Origin: Flavobacterium sp. Leaf82
GTDB lineage: Bacteria; Bacteroidota; Bacteroidia; Flavobacteriales; Flavobacteriaceae
Assembly (NCBI RefSeq): GCF_001422725.1
Contig: NZ_LMMA01000035.1
Span: 176,507 to 240,506, forward strand
DNA length: 64,000 nucleotides
Direction of reading: 5' to 3'
Below are positions 1 through 8,447 of this stretch, in pieces. A program made the translations under genes and the position numbers. How positions within the stretch are numbered: the stretch's first letter is position 1; each line of letters opens with the position of its first letter. The notes below the pieces were generated by a model. It saw only the letters and a list, made by a program, of their open reading frames with translations. It ran no database searches and was not told where the DNA came from.

Positions 1-723
1 AAAAGATGGGATGCTACTTTTATGACAGAAATTCTGGAAGAAACAGTAACTGTTGATGGTAAAGCAAAAACAACTCTATATTATCCTTATTATAGACCTA
101 CAAATGCAAGTGCGGTAAAAGTGAGACATTTTTATGAGCCAAAATGGTTCACACCAGCTGATAAAGCAGCATGGAACACTGCAAATGCTTCCAGAAAATC
201 GGCCACATTTGTATATCATCCGTGGGGAGAATATTCTGCAGCACATACTTTAATCCAAAATCTGGATTGTTATACCATTCCGGTTAAGAAATTTGATGAT
301 GCAAATCCAACAACACCTTCTAGTACAGGTCCGGTAAGTACAAGAGACATTATTGTAGCCCGACTTGGAGAAACATATCTAGTAGCTGCAGAAGCATATT
401 TAAAAGCAGGAAATCCGGCAACAGGTTTAGATCGTTTAAACGAAGTCAGAAGAAGAGCTGGAGTTGCAAATGCTACAGCTGCTCAATTCAATATTGATTA
501 TATTTTAGATGAAAGAGCCAGAGAACTGGTAGGAGAATATAAGCGTTGGTTCGATTTAAAACGTACCGGAACTTTAGTTGCCAGAGCTTCTGCATATAAT
601 TACAGAATTAAACCTGCTAATTTTGTGGGAGTAGATGGTAAACTTAAAATTTTAAGACCAATACCACAAACGGCATTAGATTTAAATCAAAATAAGGATT
701 TCCCTCAGAATCCTGGTTATTAG
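1..723 (+). CDS. SusD/RagB family outer-membrane glycan-binding lipoprotein, C-terminal part (5' end outside window)
   Basis: This is the last 240 or so residues of a SusD-like protein; the reading frame is open to the window edge, so the ATG at 22 is internal. SusD proteins are surface lipoproteins that cap a SusC TonB-dependent porin and bind oligosaccharides. The visible part shows the usual C-terminal features: an LxEARLRxG-like helix (RLGETYLVAAEAYLKAG), a DERARELVGE..RWFDLKRTG block, and the closing LRPIPQ...NPGY motif. Its position ahead of pectin-degrading genes on the same strand suggests it belongs to that PUL, with the partner SusC upstream of the window. Family assignment is firm; the ligand is inferred from the neighbours. 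Confidence 0.93.
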   Translation, partial: KRWDATFMTEILEETVTVDGKAKTTLYYPYYRPTNASAVKVRHFYEPKWFTPADKAAWNTANASRKSATFVYHPWGEYSAAHTLIQNLDCYTIPVKKFDDANPTTPSSTGPVSTRDIIVARLGETYLVAAEAYLKAGNPATGLDRLNEVRRRAGVANATAAQFNIDYILDERARELVGEYKRWFDLKRTGTLVARASAYNYRIKPANFVGVDGKLKILRPIPQTALDLNQNKDFPQNPGY

Positions 724-763
724 TAATTTTAAAATTTTTGAGGCTTAGTTTTTTGAAGAAGTT

Positions 764-800
764 AAAAAGGAGTTCGATCAGGAATCGGACTCCTTTCTTA
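764..800 (+). terminator. Rho-independent terminator or attenuator after susD
   Basis: A GC-containing hairpin (AAGGAGTtCGAT / ATCGgACTCCTT) is followed by a short T-rich run. It lies between the SusD stop and the next signal-peptide ORF, so it may attenuate transcription into the enzyme genes rather than end the operon. Confidence 0.6.
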
Positions 801-814
801 ACTAAATAAAATAG

Positions 815-1759
815 ATGATTTTAATGCGAAAAGTTGTATTCCTTTTATTGTTGTTTTCATGTGTAGTTTCAGCGCAGCAATCGTATAGTGTAGATACATC
901 ATATACGGTAAAAAGCACGTACAATAAATTGATAAAAAAATATCCTGCGATCATAATTCCTGTTGTAAGTAAAAACAAGAATGTTGATGAAATTTATGAT
1001 ATTGTTTATTTTAAAGAAAAAGAAAGAACATTGCATATTGATGCTTTTATCAATAAAGCAAAAAAGCAAAATCCGGCTGTAGTTATGATTCACGGCGGCG
1101 GATGGCGATCCGGAAATAAAAACCAGATGAATCTTCTGGCTCATGAAATCGCTTCAAAAGGTTATTCTTGTTTTACAATAGAATACAGGTTATCGCTGGA
1201 GGCAAAATATCCAAACGGAGTTAACGACGTAAAAAATGCGATTAAATTTATAAAAGATAATGCAAAGAAATTCAAAGTAGATCCAGACAAAATTGCGGTT
1301 TTAGGATGTTCTTCGGGAGGTCAAATGGCAGCTTTGATTGGTACTACAAACGGAAATTCGGCTTTTGATGATCCTTTAAATAAAAGTAAATCATCATCAA
1401 AAGTAAATGCGATTATAAATGTAGATGGGGTTTTAGCATTCAGGCATCCGGAATCTTCAGAAGGAGAAATGGCATCGTTTTGGCTTGGAGGTTCTTATGA
1501 AGAAAAAACAGAAAATTGGAAACAGGCATCGGCACTAAATCACACCGATAAAAATACACCTCCAGTACTATTCATTAACAGCAGTATTCCAAGATTTCAT
1601 GCAGGACGAGATGATATGATTGCGATTTTAAATCAAAATAAGATTTATAACGAAGTGCATACCATAGAAAATTCGCCACATTCTTTTTGGTTCTTTCAAC
1701 CTTGGTTTAATGAAACGGTACAATATACCACACAATTTTTAGACAGAATATTTAAATAA
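815..1759 (+). CDS. Secreted alpha/beta-hydrolase esterase (probable pectin or xylan-type carbohydrate esterase)
   Basis: An alpha/beta-hydrolase of the esterase/lipase BD-FAE-like type. The oxyanion-hole motif HGGGW is near residues 93-97, the nucleophile elbow GCSSG near 164-168 (Ser166), and the C-terminal His in NSPHSFW near 289. A signal peptide (MRKVVFLLLLFSCVVSA) precedes QQ. Two starts are possible, ATG 815 and ATG 824; the latter gives a more typical signal peptide. It lies between susD and a DUF4861 gene in a pectin PUL, so removal of acetyl or methyl esters from pectin is plausible. The substrate cannot be read from sequence. Confidence 0.82.
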   Translation: MILMRKVVFLLLLFSCVVSAQQSYSVDTSYTVKSTYNKLIKKYPAIIIPVVSKNKNVDEIYDIVYFKEKERTLHIDAFINKAKKQNPAVVMIHGGGWRSGNKNQMNLLAHEIASKGYSCFTIEYRLSLEAKYPNGVNDVKNAIKFIKDNAKKFKVDPDKIAVLGCSSGGQMAALIGTTNGNSAFDDPLNKSKSSSKVNAIINVDGVLAFRHPESSEGEMASFWLGGSYEEKTENWKQASALNHTDKNTPPVLFINSSIPRFHAGRDDMIAILNQNKIYNEVHTIENSPHSFWFFQPWFNETVQYTTQFLDRIFK

Positions 1760-1772
1760 TTTACAATAAAAG

Positions 1773-2738
1773 ATGAAAACGAAAATCACATTAGCAACCT
1801 TATTTTTAGTAGGTATTACAGCAGTAAATGCTCAAAAATACGATATAAAAACCGCTAAAACATATGCCGAAATATCTGCAAAAACAGACGGAAAATGGGA
1901 GGGACGTAAATACATTGGAGGAACGGTTTTTAAAAACGTTGACAGACTAAAACTGGCTCCGGAACATACAGATCATTCATTTGATATTCGTTACGAAGGT
2001 CCGGGTTGGGAAAGCAACCGAATTGGATATCGTTTATACTTAGACTGGAGAAATGCGATTGATATTTTTGGAAAGAAAACTTCAGCCAATATTTTGCCAC
2101 TAGTAGGACAGGATAATTTTGATTCGTATCATAATATGAGCGATTGGGGAGCTGATATCCTTAAAGCCGGAAAAGGAATTGGGATTGGATCTATTGACCG
2201 TTATTTAAACAATGAAAAATTACATTTCCGTGAAGTTGATTCTACAATTGCAACTGTGGTTAATAAAACAAACGAATCTGGTGTAAAAGTGAATTATTAC
2301 GGGTGGAAAACAGCTTCTGATAAAATCGATTTTACATCTGTATTGACCATCAAACCAGATCAGCTTTATACACAACATACGATTCAGGCATCAAAAGAAA
2401 TTAAAGGAATTTGTACCGGAATTGTAAAACAAAAAAATACAGAAACCTTCAAAAAAGAAAGTAAAAATAAAAAATGGGCATATTTAGCTACTTACGGTGA
2501 ACAATCATTAGTTCCGGATAAATTAGGAATGGCAATTTTTTATCAAACCAAAACAATCGAAAATCTTGCAGATACAGATTTGGATTATCTTTTGGTTTTT
2601 AAACCTACAAAAAAAGCAACTTCTTTCTACTTTTTAGGCGCATGGGAACAAGAACCAAACGGAATTAAATCTAAAGAAGAGTTTGTAAAATATTTAGACT
2701 CACAATTAGAAGTGCTGAATAAAAAGGGTAAAATGTAG
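1773..2738 (+). CDS. DUF4861 family secreted protein
   Basis: A secreted protein of about 320 residues with a signal peptide ending near VNAQ. It resembles the DUF4861 family, which recurs in Bacteroidota pectin loci. The recognisable block is GPGWESNRIGYRLYLDWRNA...FGKK, followed by a YHNMSDWGADI segment and a C-terminal FLGAWEQEP. A second, longer member lies at 27954-29243 and shares the same order of blocks (DKVGFRHYLDGRN, FGKK, YDWGRDI, IAGWE). It starts 13 bp after the esterase stop, so the two are probably co-transcribed. No catalytic residues can be assigned, and the function is unknown. Confidence 0.78.
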   Translation: MKTKITLATLFLVGITAVNAQKYDIKTAKTYAEISAKTDGKWEGRKYIGGTVFKNVDRLKLAPEHTDHSFDIRYEGPGWESNRIGYRLYLDWRNAIDIFGKKTSANILPLVGQDNFDSYHNMSDWGADILKAGKGIGIGSIDRYLNNEKLHFREVDSTIATVVNKTNESGVKVNYYGWKTASDKIDFTSVLTIKPDQLYTQHTIQASKEIKGICTGIVKQKNTETFKKESKNKKWAYLATYGEQSLVPDKLGMAIFYQTKTIENLADTDLDYLLVFKPTKKATSFYFLGAWEQEPNGIKSKEEFVKYLDSQLEVLNKKGKM

Positions 2739-2739
2739 T

Positions 2740-2845
2740 TAGAGGAGAGAGGAAAGAGAATAGAGAATAGATGCAAGAGAATAGATGCAAGATAAAAAAG
2801 TGAAAATCTGCTCGATCTGTGAGAGAAAAAAAGCCAAAGATCAAA
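2740..2845. repeat. Purine-rich intergenic repeat block
   Basis: A short direct repeat (AGAGAATAGATGCAAG, twice) is followed by a phrase close to GAAAATCTGCTCGATCTGTGAGAG. Variants of that phrase recur at about 8327, 12320 and 56788. It appears to be non-coding dispersed sequence between DUF4861 and GH105. Confidence 0.5.
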
Positions 2846-2855
2846 AATAAAATGT

Positions 2856-4058
2856 ATGTCTAAATCGTCTTTTAAGAATATCAATTTAATCGTTTTGCTA
2901 CTGATTTTTAGCATTAAAACAATTGCGCAGACGAATGAAAATCCCATTCTGGCGGATAATATGAAATGGTCAGAAAGAACAGCTCTTACTATTTTGAATA
3001 AGTATCCAAAAGCATATCAGATTGACGGAACCGAGAAACCAAAATGGGATTATAAAATGGGATTGGTATTGTCTGCTTTCGAAAAATTATATCAAAAAAC
3101 AAACGATAAAAAGTACTTCGATTACATCAAAGAATATGCAGATGAAATGATCGATACAGACGGAAATATCAAAAAATATGATATAAAAGAATACAATATT
3201 GATTGTGCAAATCCGGGAAAATTACTCTTTAATTTATATGATGCTACAAAAGACAATCGCTATCTAAAAGTAATACAACAATTAAGAGCTCAGCTTGAAA
3301 CGCAACCCAGAACAGCAAGCGGTGGATTTTGGCACAAACAAATTTATCCCAATCAAATGTGGATTGATGGTTTGTTTATGGCTGAACCATTTTATACCCA
3401 ATACACTGTAAAGTATGAAAATGGAAAAGCATTGGATGATATTGCCAAACAATTTAAATTGGTACAAAATCATCTTGTAGATAAAAAAACAGGTTTGGTT
3501 TATCAGGCTTGGGATGAAAGCAAAGAGATTGCGTGGGCAAATCCTGAAACGGGAAATTCACCAACAATCTGGGGACGCGGAATTGGCTGGTATATGATGG
3601 CATTGGTAGAAACGCTGGATTATTATCCAAAAAATCATCCAAAACAAAAAGAGTTAGTAGCATATTTAAATCAAATTGCGAAAAGTGCAGTTGAGCATAA
3701 AAGCCCTTCAGGTTTATGGTATCAGGTGGCAGATAAACCGGAATTAAAAGGCAATTATTTAGAATCTTCGGCATCAGCCATGATTATTTATAGTTTAGCA
3801 AAAGGCGCAGACAAAGGATATTTGGCTTCATCGTACAAAAAGATAGCCCAGAAATCATTCGATGCCTATCTAGAAGAGTTTGTTAAAAAAGACGATAAAG
3901 GACAAATTGTTATTTCGAATGTTTCGTCGAATGTTGGTCTGGGAGGAAAACCTTTCCGCGATGGTACAAATGATTATTACAGCAACAGTAAAACAAAATA
4001 CAATAGTTCGCCGGCATTAGCAGCATTTTTATTAAGTGCAATCGAATTGAATAAATAA
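2856..4058 (+). CDS. GH105 unsaturated rhamnogalacturonyl/galacturonyl hydrolase, tandem copy 1
   Basis: A GH88/GH105-type (alpha/alpha)6 enzyme that hydrates and releases the 4,5-unsaturated uronic acid left at the non-reducing end by pectin lyases. The GH105 block WHKQIYPNQMWIDGLFMAEPF includes the probable catalytic Asp at about residue 171. A second block, WDES...WANPETGNSPTIWGRGIGWYMMAL, forms the active-site barrel. A signal peptide is present (ends IAQT). At 400 aa it is of normal length. It is the first of three adjacent paralogues that share this architecture, all on the plus strand with 17-22 bp between them. Family confidence is high; preference for rhamnogalacturonan versus homogalacturonan products is unknown. 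Confidence 0.93.
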   Translation: MSKSSFKNINLIVLLLIFSIKTIAQTNENPILADNMKWSERTALTILNKYPKAYQIDGTEKPKWDYKMGLVLSAFEKLYQKTNDKKYFDYIKEYADEMIDTDGNIKKYDIKEYNIDCANPGKLLFNLYDATKDNRYLKVIQQLRAQLETQPRTASGGFWHKQIYPNQMWIDGLFMAEPFYTQYTVKYENGKALDDIAKQFKLVQNHLVDKKTGLVYQAWDESKEIAWANPETGNSPTIWGRGIGWYMMALVETLDYYPKNHPKQKELVAYLNQIAKSAVEHKSPSGLWYQVADKPELKGNYLESSASAMIIYSLAKGADKGYLASSYKKIAQKSFDAYLEEFVKKDDKGQIVISNVSSNVGLGGKPFRDGTNDYYSNSKTKYNSSPALAAFLLSAIELNK

Positions 4059-4075
4059 CCGTTAAGCATTTTAAA

Positions 4076-5296
4076 ATGATAAATTATAGAAACAAAGTTT
4101 ATTCTGCTTCAATCCTTTTAATAGGACTGATTGTATTTTCGGTTGGAGAAATTAAAGCACAGGAATCTTCAAAGAAAGAAGTTGTAATTTCTAAAGATTT
4201 AAAATGGTCAGAAAGAATGGCACTTTCTATTATTAAACGAGCTCCAAAAGCCTGGCAAATAGATAATAACGAAAAACCAAAATGGGACTATAAACTTGGT
4301 TTGGTAACGATGTCATTTGAAGAGCTTTATAAAAAGACAAAAAATCCAGCCTATTTAAACTACGCAAAAGAATATGGCGAAACGGTTATAAATAGTTCAG
4401 GAGAAATTATGAACTATAAGCTGGAAGATTATAATATTGATAATGTAAATGCCGGTAAAATACTTTTTGATCTTTATAAAACAACAAAAGATAATAGGTA
4501 TTTAATTGCGATGCAAACGCTAAGAAAGCAATTAGAAACGCATCCAAGAACAAACTCAGGCGGATTTTGGCATAAAAAAATCTATCCGTATCAAATGTGG
4601 CTTGATGGTTTGTATATGGGAGCTCCTTTTTACGCCCGTTACAGCACAGAATTTAATAAAGGAAAAGATTTTGATGATATAGCCAAGCAGTTTGAACAAA
4701 TACAACTGCATACAATTGACAAAAAAACAGGCTTGCTTTTTCATGCCTGGGACGAAAGCAAACAAATGCCTTGGGCAAATAAGGAAACCGGAACTTCACC
4801 TAATTTTTGGTCAAGATCTATTGGCTGGTACATGATGGCATTGGTAGATGTATTGGATTATATGCCAAAAAATCATCCAAAAAGGAAAGAACTAATCCGC
4901 TATCTAAATGAAATTTCTACAGCTGTTGCAAAATTTCAGGATCCTTCGGGATTGTGGTATCAGGTAACAGATTCCGGAACCAAAGAAGGCAATTATCTCG
5001 AAGCATCAGGATCAGAAATGTTTGTGTATGCTTTTGCAAAAGGAGTAAAAAAAGGATATCTGCCATCCAGTTATAAAAAGCTTGCTGAAAAAGGATTTGA
5101 AGGCTTAATTAGTAAATTAGTGACCGTTGATGCTGACGGAGAAATTCATATTACACAAGTTTGTGCCAGCGCAGGATTAGGAGGAAATCCATATCGCGAC
5201 GGATCTTATGAGTATTATATAAAAGAAAAAATAAAAGTAGACAATTCACACGGTTTAGGGCCTTTTATTCTGGCTGCACTTGAATTAGAAAAATAG
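4076..5296 (+). CDS. GH105 unsaturated uronyl hydrolase, tandem copy 2
   Basis: A paralogue of the preceding gene (406 aa), starting 17 bp after it. It keeps the WHKKIYPYQMWLDGLYMGAPF block with the probable catalytic Asp and the WDES...WSRSIGWYMMAL block. The hydrophobic N-terminus (ASILLIGLIVFSVGEIKAQE) is a signal peptide. Substitutions around the substrate pocket relative to copy 1 (IYPYQ for IYPNQ, GAPF for AEPF) suggest divergence in the sugar at the +1 site. It probably acts in the periplasm on lyase-derived unsaturated oligogalacturonides or RG-I disaccharides; the division of labour among the three copies is inference. Confidence 0.93.
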   Translation: MINYRNKVYSASILLIGLIVFSVGEIKAQESSKKEVVISKDLKWSERMALSIIKRAPKAWQIDNNEKPKWDYKLGLVTMSFEELYKKTKNPAYLNYAKEYGETVINSSGEIMNYKLEDYNIDNVNAGKILFDLYKTTKDNRYLIAMQTLRKQLETHPRTNSGGFWHKKIYPYQMWLDGLYMGAPFYARYSTEFNKGKDFDDIAKQFEQIQLHTIDKKTGLLFHAWDESKQMPWANKETGTSPNFWSRSIGWYMMALVDVLDYMPKNHPKRKELIRYLNEISTAVAKFQDPSGLWYQVTDSGTKEGNYLEASGSEMFVYAFAKGVKKGYLPSSYKKLAEKGFEGLISKLVTVDADGEIHITQVCASAGLGGNPYRDGSYEYYIKEKIKVDNSHGLGPFILAALELEK

Positions 5297-5318
5297 TAAA
5301 ATTTAAATATATTTTAAA

Positions 5319-6542
5319 ATGAAAAATAATAGAAGACAAGGTTATTTTGCATCGGTTGCTTTAGTTTGTTTAATGGCTTTTACAAGTTGTAAAGTTATTT
5401 CGCAAGAACCGGCGAAAAAAGAAATCGTTATTTCTAAAGATTTAAAATGGTCTGATAAAATGGCTTTGACCTTAATGAAACGTCATCCTGAAGCGTATAT
5501 GATCGACGATTCTAAAAAGCCAAAATGGGATTATGTTCATGCCTTGGTTTTACATTCAATAGAAGAATTGAATAAAAAAAATCCGGATCCTCGCTACAAA
5601 GCTTACATAAGAGGTTATGTAGATGAATTGGTACAAAATGACGGAACCATAAAAACTTACGAATTCGATAAATACAATATTGATTTGGTGGTACCGGGAC
5701 GTTTGCTTTTTGATATTTATGCTACATCAAAAGAAGAAAAATACCTAAAAGCAATGCAATTAGTGCGCAAACAAATTTCAGAACAGCCACGTACACAAAG
5801 CGGGGGATTCTGGCACAAACAAATTTATCCCAATCAAATGTGGTTAGATGGTTTATATATGGGAGAACCATTTTATGCACAATACACACTTACATTCGAA
5901 AACGGAAAAAGTTTTGATGATATCGCAAAACAATTTGAGTTGATTCAGGCACATGCAACAGACCCAAAAACAGGATTATTATACCACGCCTGGGATGAAA
6001 GCAAACAAATGCCGTGGGCAAATAAAGAAACAGGAAATTCACCAAATTTCTGGTCAAGAGCTTTAGGTTGGTATGTTATGGCACTTATTGATGTTTTAGA
6101 TTATATGCCAAAAGAGCATCCAAAACAAAAAGAATTAGTGAAGTACTTAAATAATGCTTGTGAAGCCTTAGCTAAAGTTCAGGATAAATCAGGTTTATGG
6201 TATCAGGTAACAGACAAAGGAGGAAAAGATGGAAATTATCTTGAAGCTTCAGGATCATCAATGTTTGCTTATGCTTTTGCAAAAGGTGCAAACAAAGGGT
6301 ATTTGCCTGCAAAATATAAAAAACTAGCCAATAAAGCTTTCGACGGATTGACTAAAATCTTAATTAAAAAAGTAGACGAAGATGGAGGTATTACTTTAAC
6401 AAACTGCTGTCAGGTTGCAGGTTTAGGAGGAACTCCTTATCGTGACGGAACTTACGAATATTATGTAAACGAAAAAAAGAAAGACAATGATCCTAAAGCA
6501 ACCGGACCTTTTATTTTGGCAGCATTAGAATTAAACAGATAA
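5319..6542 (+). CDS. GH105 unsaturated uronyl hydrolase, tandem copy 3 (probable lipoprotein)
   Basis: The third tandem GH105 (407 aa), 22 bp after copy 2. It carries WHKQIYPNQMWLDGLYMGEPF and WDES...WSRALGWYVMAL with the probable catalytic Asp. Unlike copies 1 and 2, its leader has a lipobox-like LMAFTSC followed by Lys, so it may be anchored in a membrane by a lipid. The N-terminal mature region (KKEIVISKDLKWSDKMAL) is nearly the same as copy 2 (KKEVVISKDLKWSERMAL), which points to recent duplication with exchange or retention of the leader. A terminator-like hairpin follows. Confidence 0.92.
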   Translation: MKNNRRQGYFASVALVCLMAFTSCKVISQEPAKKEIVISKDLKWSDKMALTLMKRHPEAYMIDDSKKPKWDYVHALVLHSIEELNKKNPDPRYKAYIRGYVDELVQNDGTIKTYEFDKYNIDLVVPGRLLFDIYATSKEEKYLKAMQLVRKQISEQPRTQSGGFWHKQIYPNQMWLDGLYMGEPFYAQYTLTFENGKSFDDIAKQFELIQAHATDPKTGLLYHAWDESKQMPWANKETGNSPNFWSRALGWYVMALIDVLDYMPKEHPKQKELVKYLNNACEALAKVQDKSGLWYQVTDKGGKDGNYLEASGSSMFAYAFAKGANKGYLPAKYKKLANKAFDGLTKILIKKVDEDGGITLTNCCQVAGLGGTPYRDGTYEYYVNEKKKDNDPKATGPFILAALELNR

Positions 6543-6569
6543 TTTAAAATAACTTTTTAAGTTCAAAAG

Positions 6570-6604
6570 AAACCCGACAGATTTTTAAAACCTGTCGGGT
6601 TTAA
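6570..6604 (+). terminator. Terminator or attenuator between GH105 and GH43
   Basis: A strong hairpin (AAACCCGACAG / CCTGTCGGGTTT, 10-base loop) with only a short T run. It could reduce transcription from the GH105 trio into GH43. Confidence 0.65.
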
Positions 6605-6623
6605 CTAAAGTAATTATTAAAAA

Positions 6624-8222
6624 ATGAAAAACTTAAAAGTCCTTTTTTTCTTACTATCCTTTTTCGCGATACAACAGAATTCTGCACAAGTTTGGGTGCC
6701 GGATAACGGAGACGGAACGTATACAAATCCTATAATCCACGCTGATTATTCAGATCCTGATGTCGTGCGTGTAGGAGATGATTTTTATATGACGGCGTCG
6801 TCTTTTAACTGCATTCCGGGATTACCCATTTTGCATTCTAAAGATCTCGTAAACTGGAAGATTTTAAGTTATGCTTTACCAAAACAGCCTCCATTTGAAA
6901 TTTTTAATACCGTGCAGCATGGTAACGGAGTTTGGGCGCCAAGTATTAATTTTCATAATAATGAATTTTATATTTATTATCCAGATCCTGATTTTGGAAT
7001 TTATATGATAAAAGCCAAAAAAGCAGAAGGACCCTGGTCTGAACCGCTGTTAGTAAAAGCAGGAAAAGGACTTATAGATCCAAGCCCTTTATGGGATGAC
7101 GACGGTAAAGTATATCTGGCTCATGCCTTTGCGGGCAGCCGCGCACAAATAAAAAGTTTATTGGTAGTTTGCAGCATGAATGCCGAAGGAACAATAGCCA
7201 ATAATGACGAAGTAATGGTAATTGACGGGCACGAAAGTGAAGGTACAATTGAAGGGCCAAAATTCTATAAACGCAATAATTACTATTACATTTTTGCACC
7301 TGCAGGAGGAGTTGCTACAGGCTGGCAAACAATTTTAAGATCCAAAAATGTATTTGGTCCTTATGAAACGAAGAAAGTTCTCGAACAAGGAAAAACAAAT
7401 ATAAATGGTCCGCATCAGGGTGCATGGGTGCAAACACAAACCGGAGAAGATTGGTTTATTCATTTTCAGGATAAAGGAGCTTACGGCAGAATCGTGCATC
7501 TTCAGCCTATGAAATGGGAAAAAGACTGGCCGGTTATGGGGCAGGATTTCGATAAAAACGGAATTGGAGAACCCGTTACGACATTCAAAAAACCAAATGT
7601 AGGCAAGCAATATCCAATAGAAACTCCTGCAGAATCTGATGAGTTCAATAACCCTAAGTTAGGTTTACAATGGCAATGGCAGGCAAATTCTCAAACAAAT
7701 TGGGGTTTTCCTACGAGTCTGGGATATTTAAATCTATTTTGTCAAACCACTTTAAAAGACAATCAGAAAATTTTTGATGCGCCTAATTTATTGCTTCAAA
7801 AATTCCCTGCTGAAGAATTTACTGTAACAACCAAACTAACTTTTAACACAAGGTTAAACGGCGAATCGACAGGACTTATAATAATGGGACTAGATTATAG
7901 TTATTTGAACCTTAAAAATGATAACGGAAAATTATATCTCAATCAGAAAACAGGGACTTTCGATAAAAAAGTTTCAGAAACAGAAACAACACCCGTTTTA
8001 ATAGCAAACAATACACTTTATCTAAGAGTGAAAATTAAAAAAGGAGGTATTTGCAGTTTCTTTTATAGCATAGACGACAAAAAATACCAGCCAATAGGAA
8101 CTGATTTTGTATCTAAAGAAGGAAAATGGATTGGTGCCAAAGTAGGGCTTTTTGCCTTGAGTCAAAAAGTAACAAACGATTCCGGAAATGTAGCAGTAGA
8201 CTGGTTTAGAGTTACGAAGTAG
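6624..8222 (+). CDS. GH43 family glycosidase (arabinofuranosidase/xylosidase type) with C-terminal beta-sandwich
   Basis: A secreted GH43 five-bladed beta-propeller enzyme of 532 aa. The signal peptide ends near NSAQ. Catalytic landmarks are the base region HADYSDPDVV (Asp about 44), the pKa-modulating Asp in DPSPLWDDDG (about 152), and the acid Glu in GTIEGPKFY (about 210). Residues from about 330 to the end form a concanavalin-like domain common behind GH43 propellers. It probably removes arabinofuranose or xylose from pectin side chains. The subfamily cannot be fixed by eye. It is followed by a repeat-rich gap of 225 bp. Confidence 0.9.
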   Translation: MKNLKVLFFLLSFFAIQQNSAQVWVPDNGDGTYTNPIIHADYSDPDVVRVGDDFYMTASSFNCIPGLPILHSKDLVNWKILSYALPKQPPFEIFNTVQHGNGVWAPSINFHNNEFYIYYPDPDFGIYMIKAKKAEGPWSEPLLVKAGKGLIDPSPLWDDDGKVYLAHAFAGSRAQIKSLLVVCSMNAEGTIANNDEVMVIDGHESEGTIEGPKFYKRNNYYYIFAPAGGVATGWQTILRSKNVFGPYETKKVLEQGKTNINGPHQGAWVQTQTGEDWFIHFQDKGAYGRIVHLQPMKWEKDWPVMGQDFDKNGIGEPVTTFKKPNVGKQYPIETPAESDEFNNPKLGLQWQWQANSQTNWGFPTSLGYLNLFCQTTLKDNQKIFDAPNLLLQKFPAEEFTVTTKLTFNTRLNGESTGLIIMGLDYSYLNLKNDNGKLYLNQKTGTFDKKVSETETTPVLIANNTLYLRVKIKKGGICSFFYSIDDKKYQPIGTDFVSKEGKWIGAKVGLFALSQKVTNDSGNVAVDWFRVTK

Positions 8223-8447
8223 GTTTAGAAAAGAGGGACAAAGGGGCAAAGTTACAAAGGGACATAGTAAGTAGAAATAACGAATAAAGTTTTTCAAAAA
8301 TGCAAAGAATAACCGTAGTTAAATAAAAAATCTGCCAAATCTGCGAGAAAATAAAATACTTAAAGTAAAACGACTTATTTTAAAGTTTACAAAAACGATG
8401 TCTCTATGTGTTTTAAAAAATTGGCAAACCAAAATAAAATATAAAAA
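8223..8447. repeat. Intergenic stretch with dispersed non-coding phrases
   Basis: No credible gene. It contains AAATCTGCCAAATCTGCGAG (about 8327) and a CTATGTGTTTTAAAA segment (about 8404). Related phrases occur in several other gaps of this window. Confidence 0.5.

Noticed and set aside
2110..2120. CAGGA occurrence inside the DUF4861 gene as an operator
   Set aside because: It lies within coding sequence, lacks the flanking palindrome and has no -7 box at the shared spacing.
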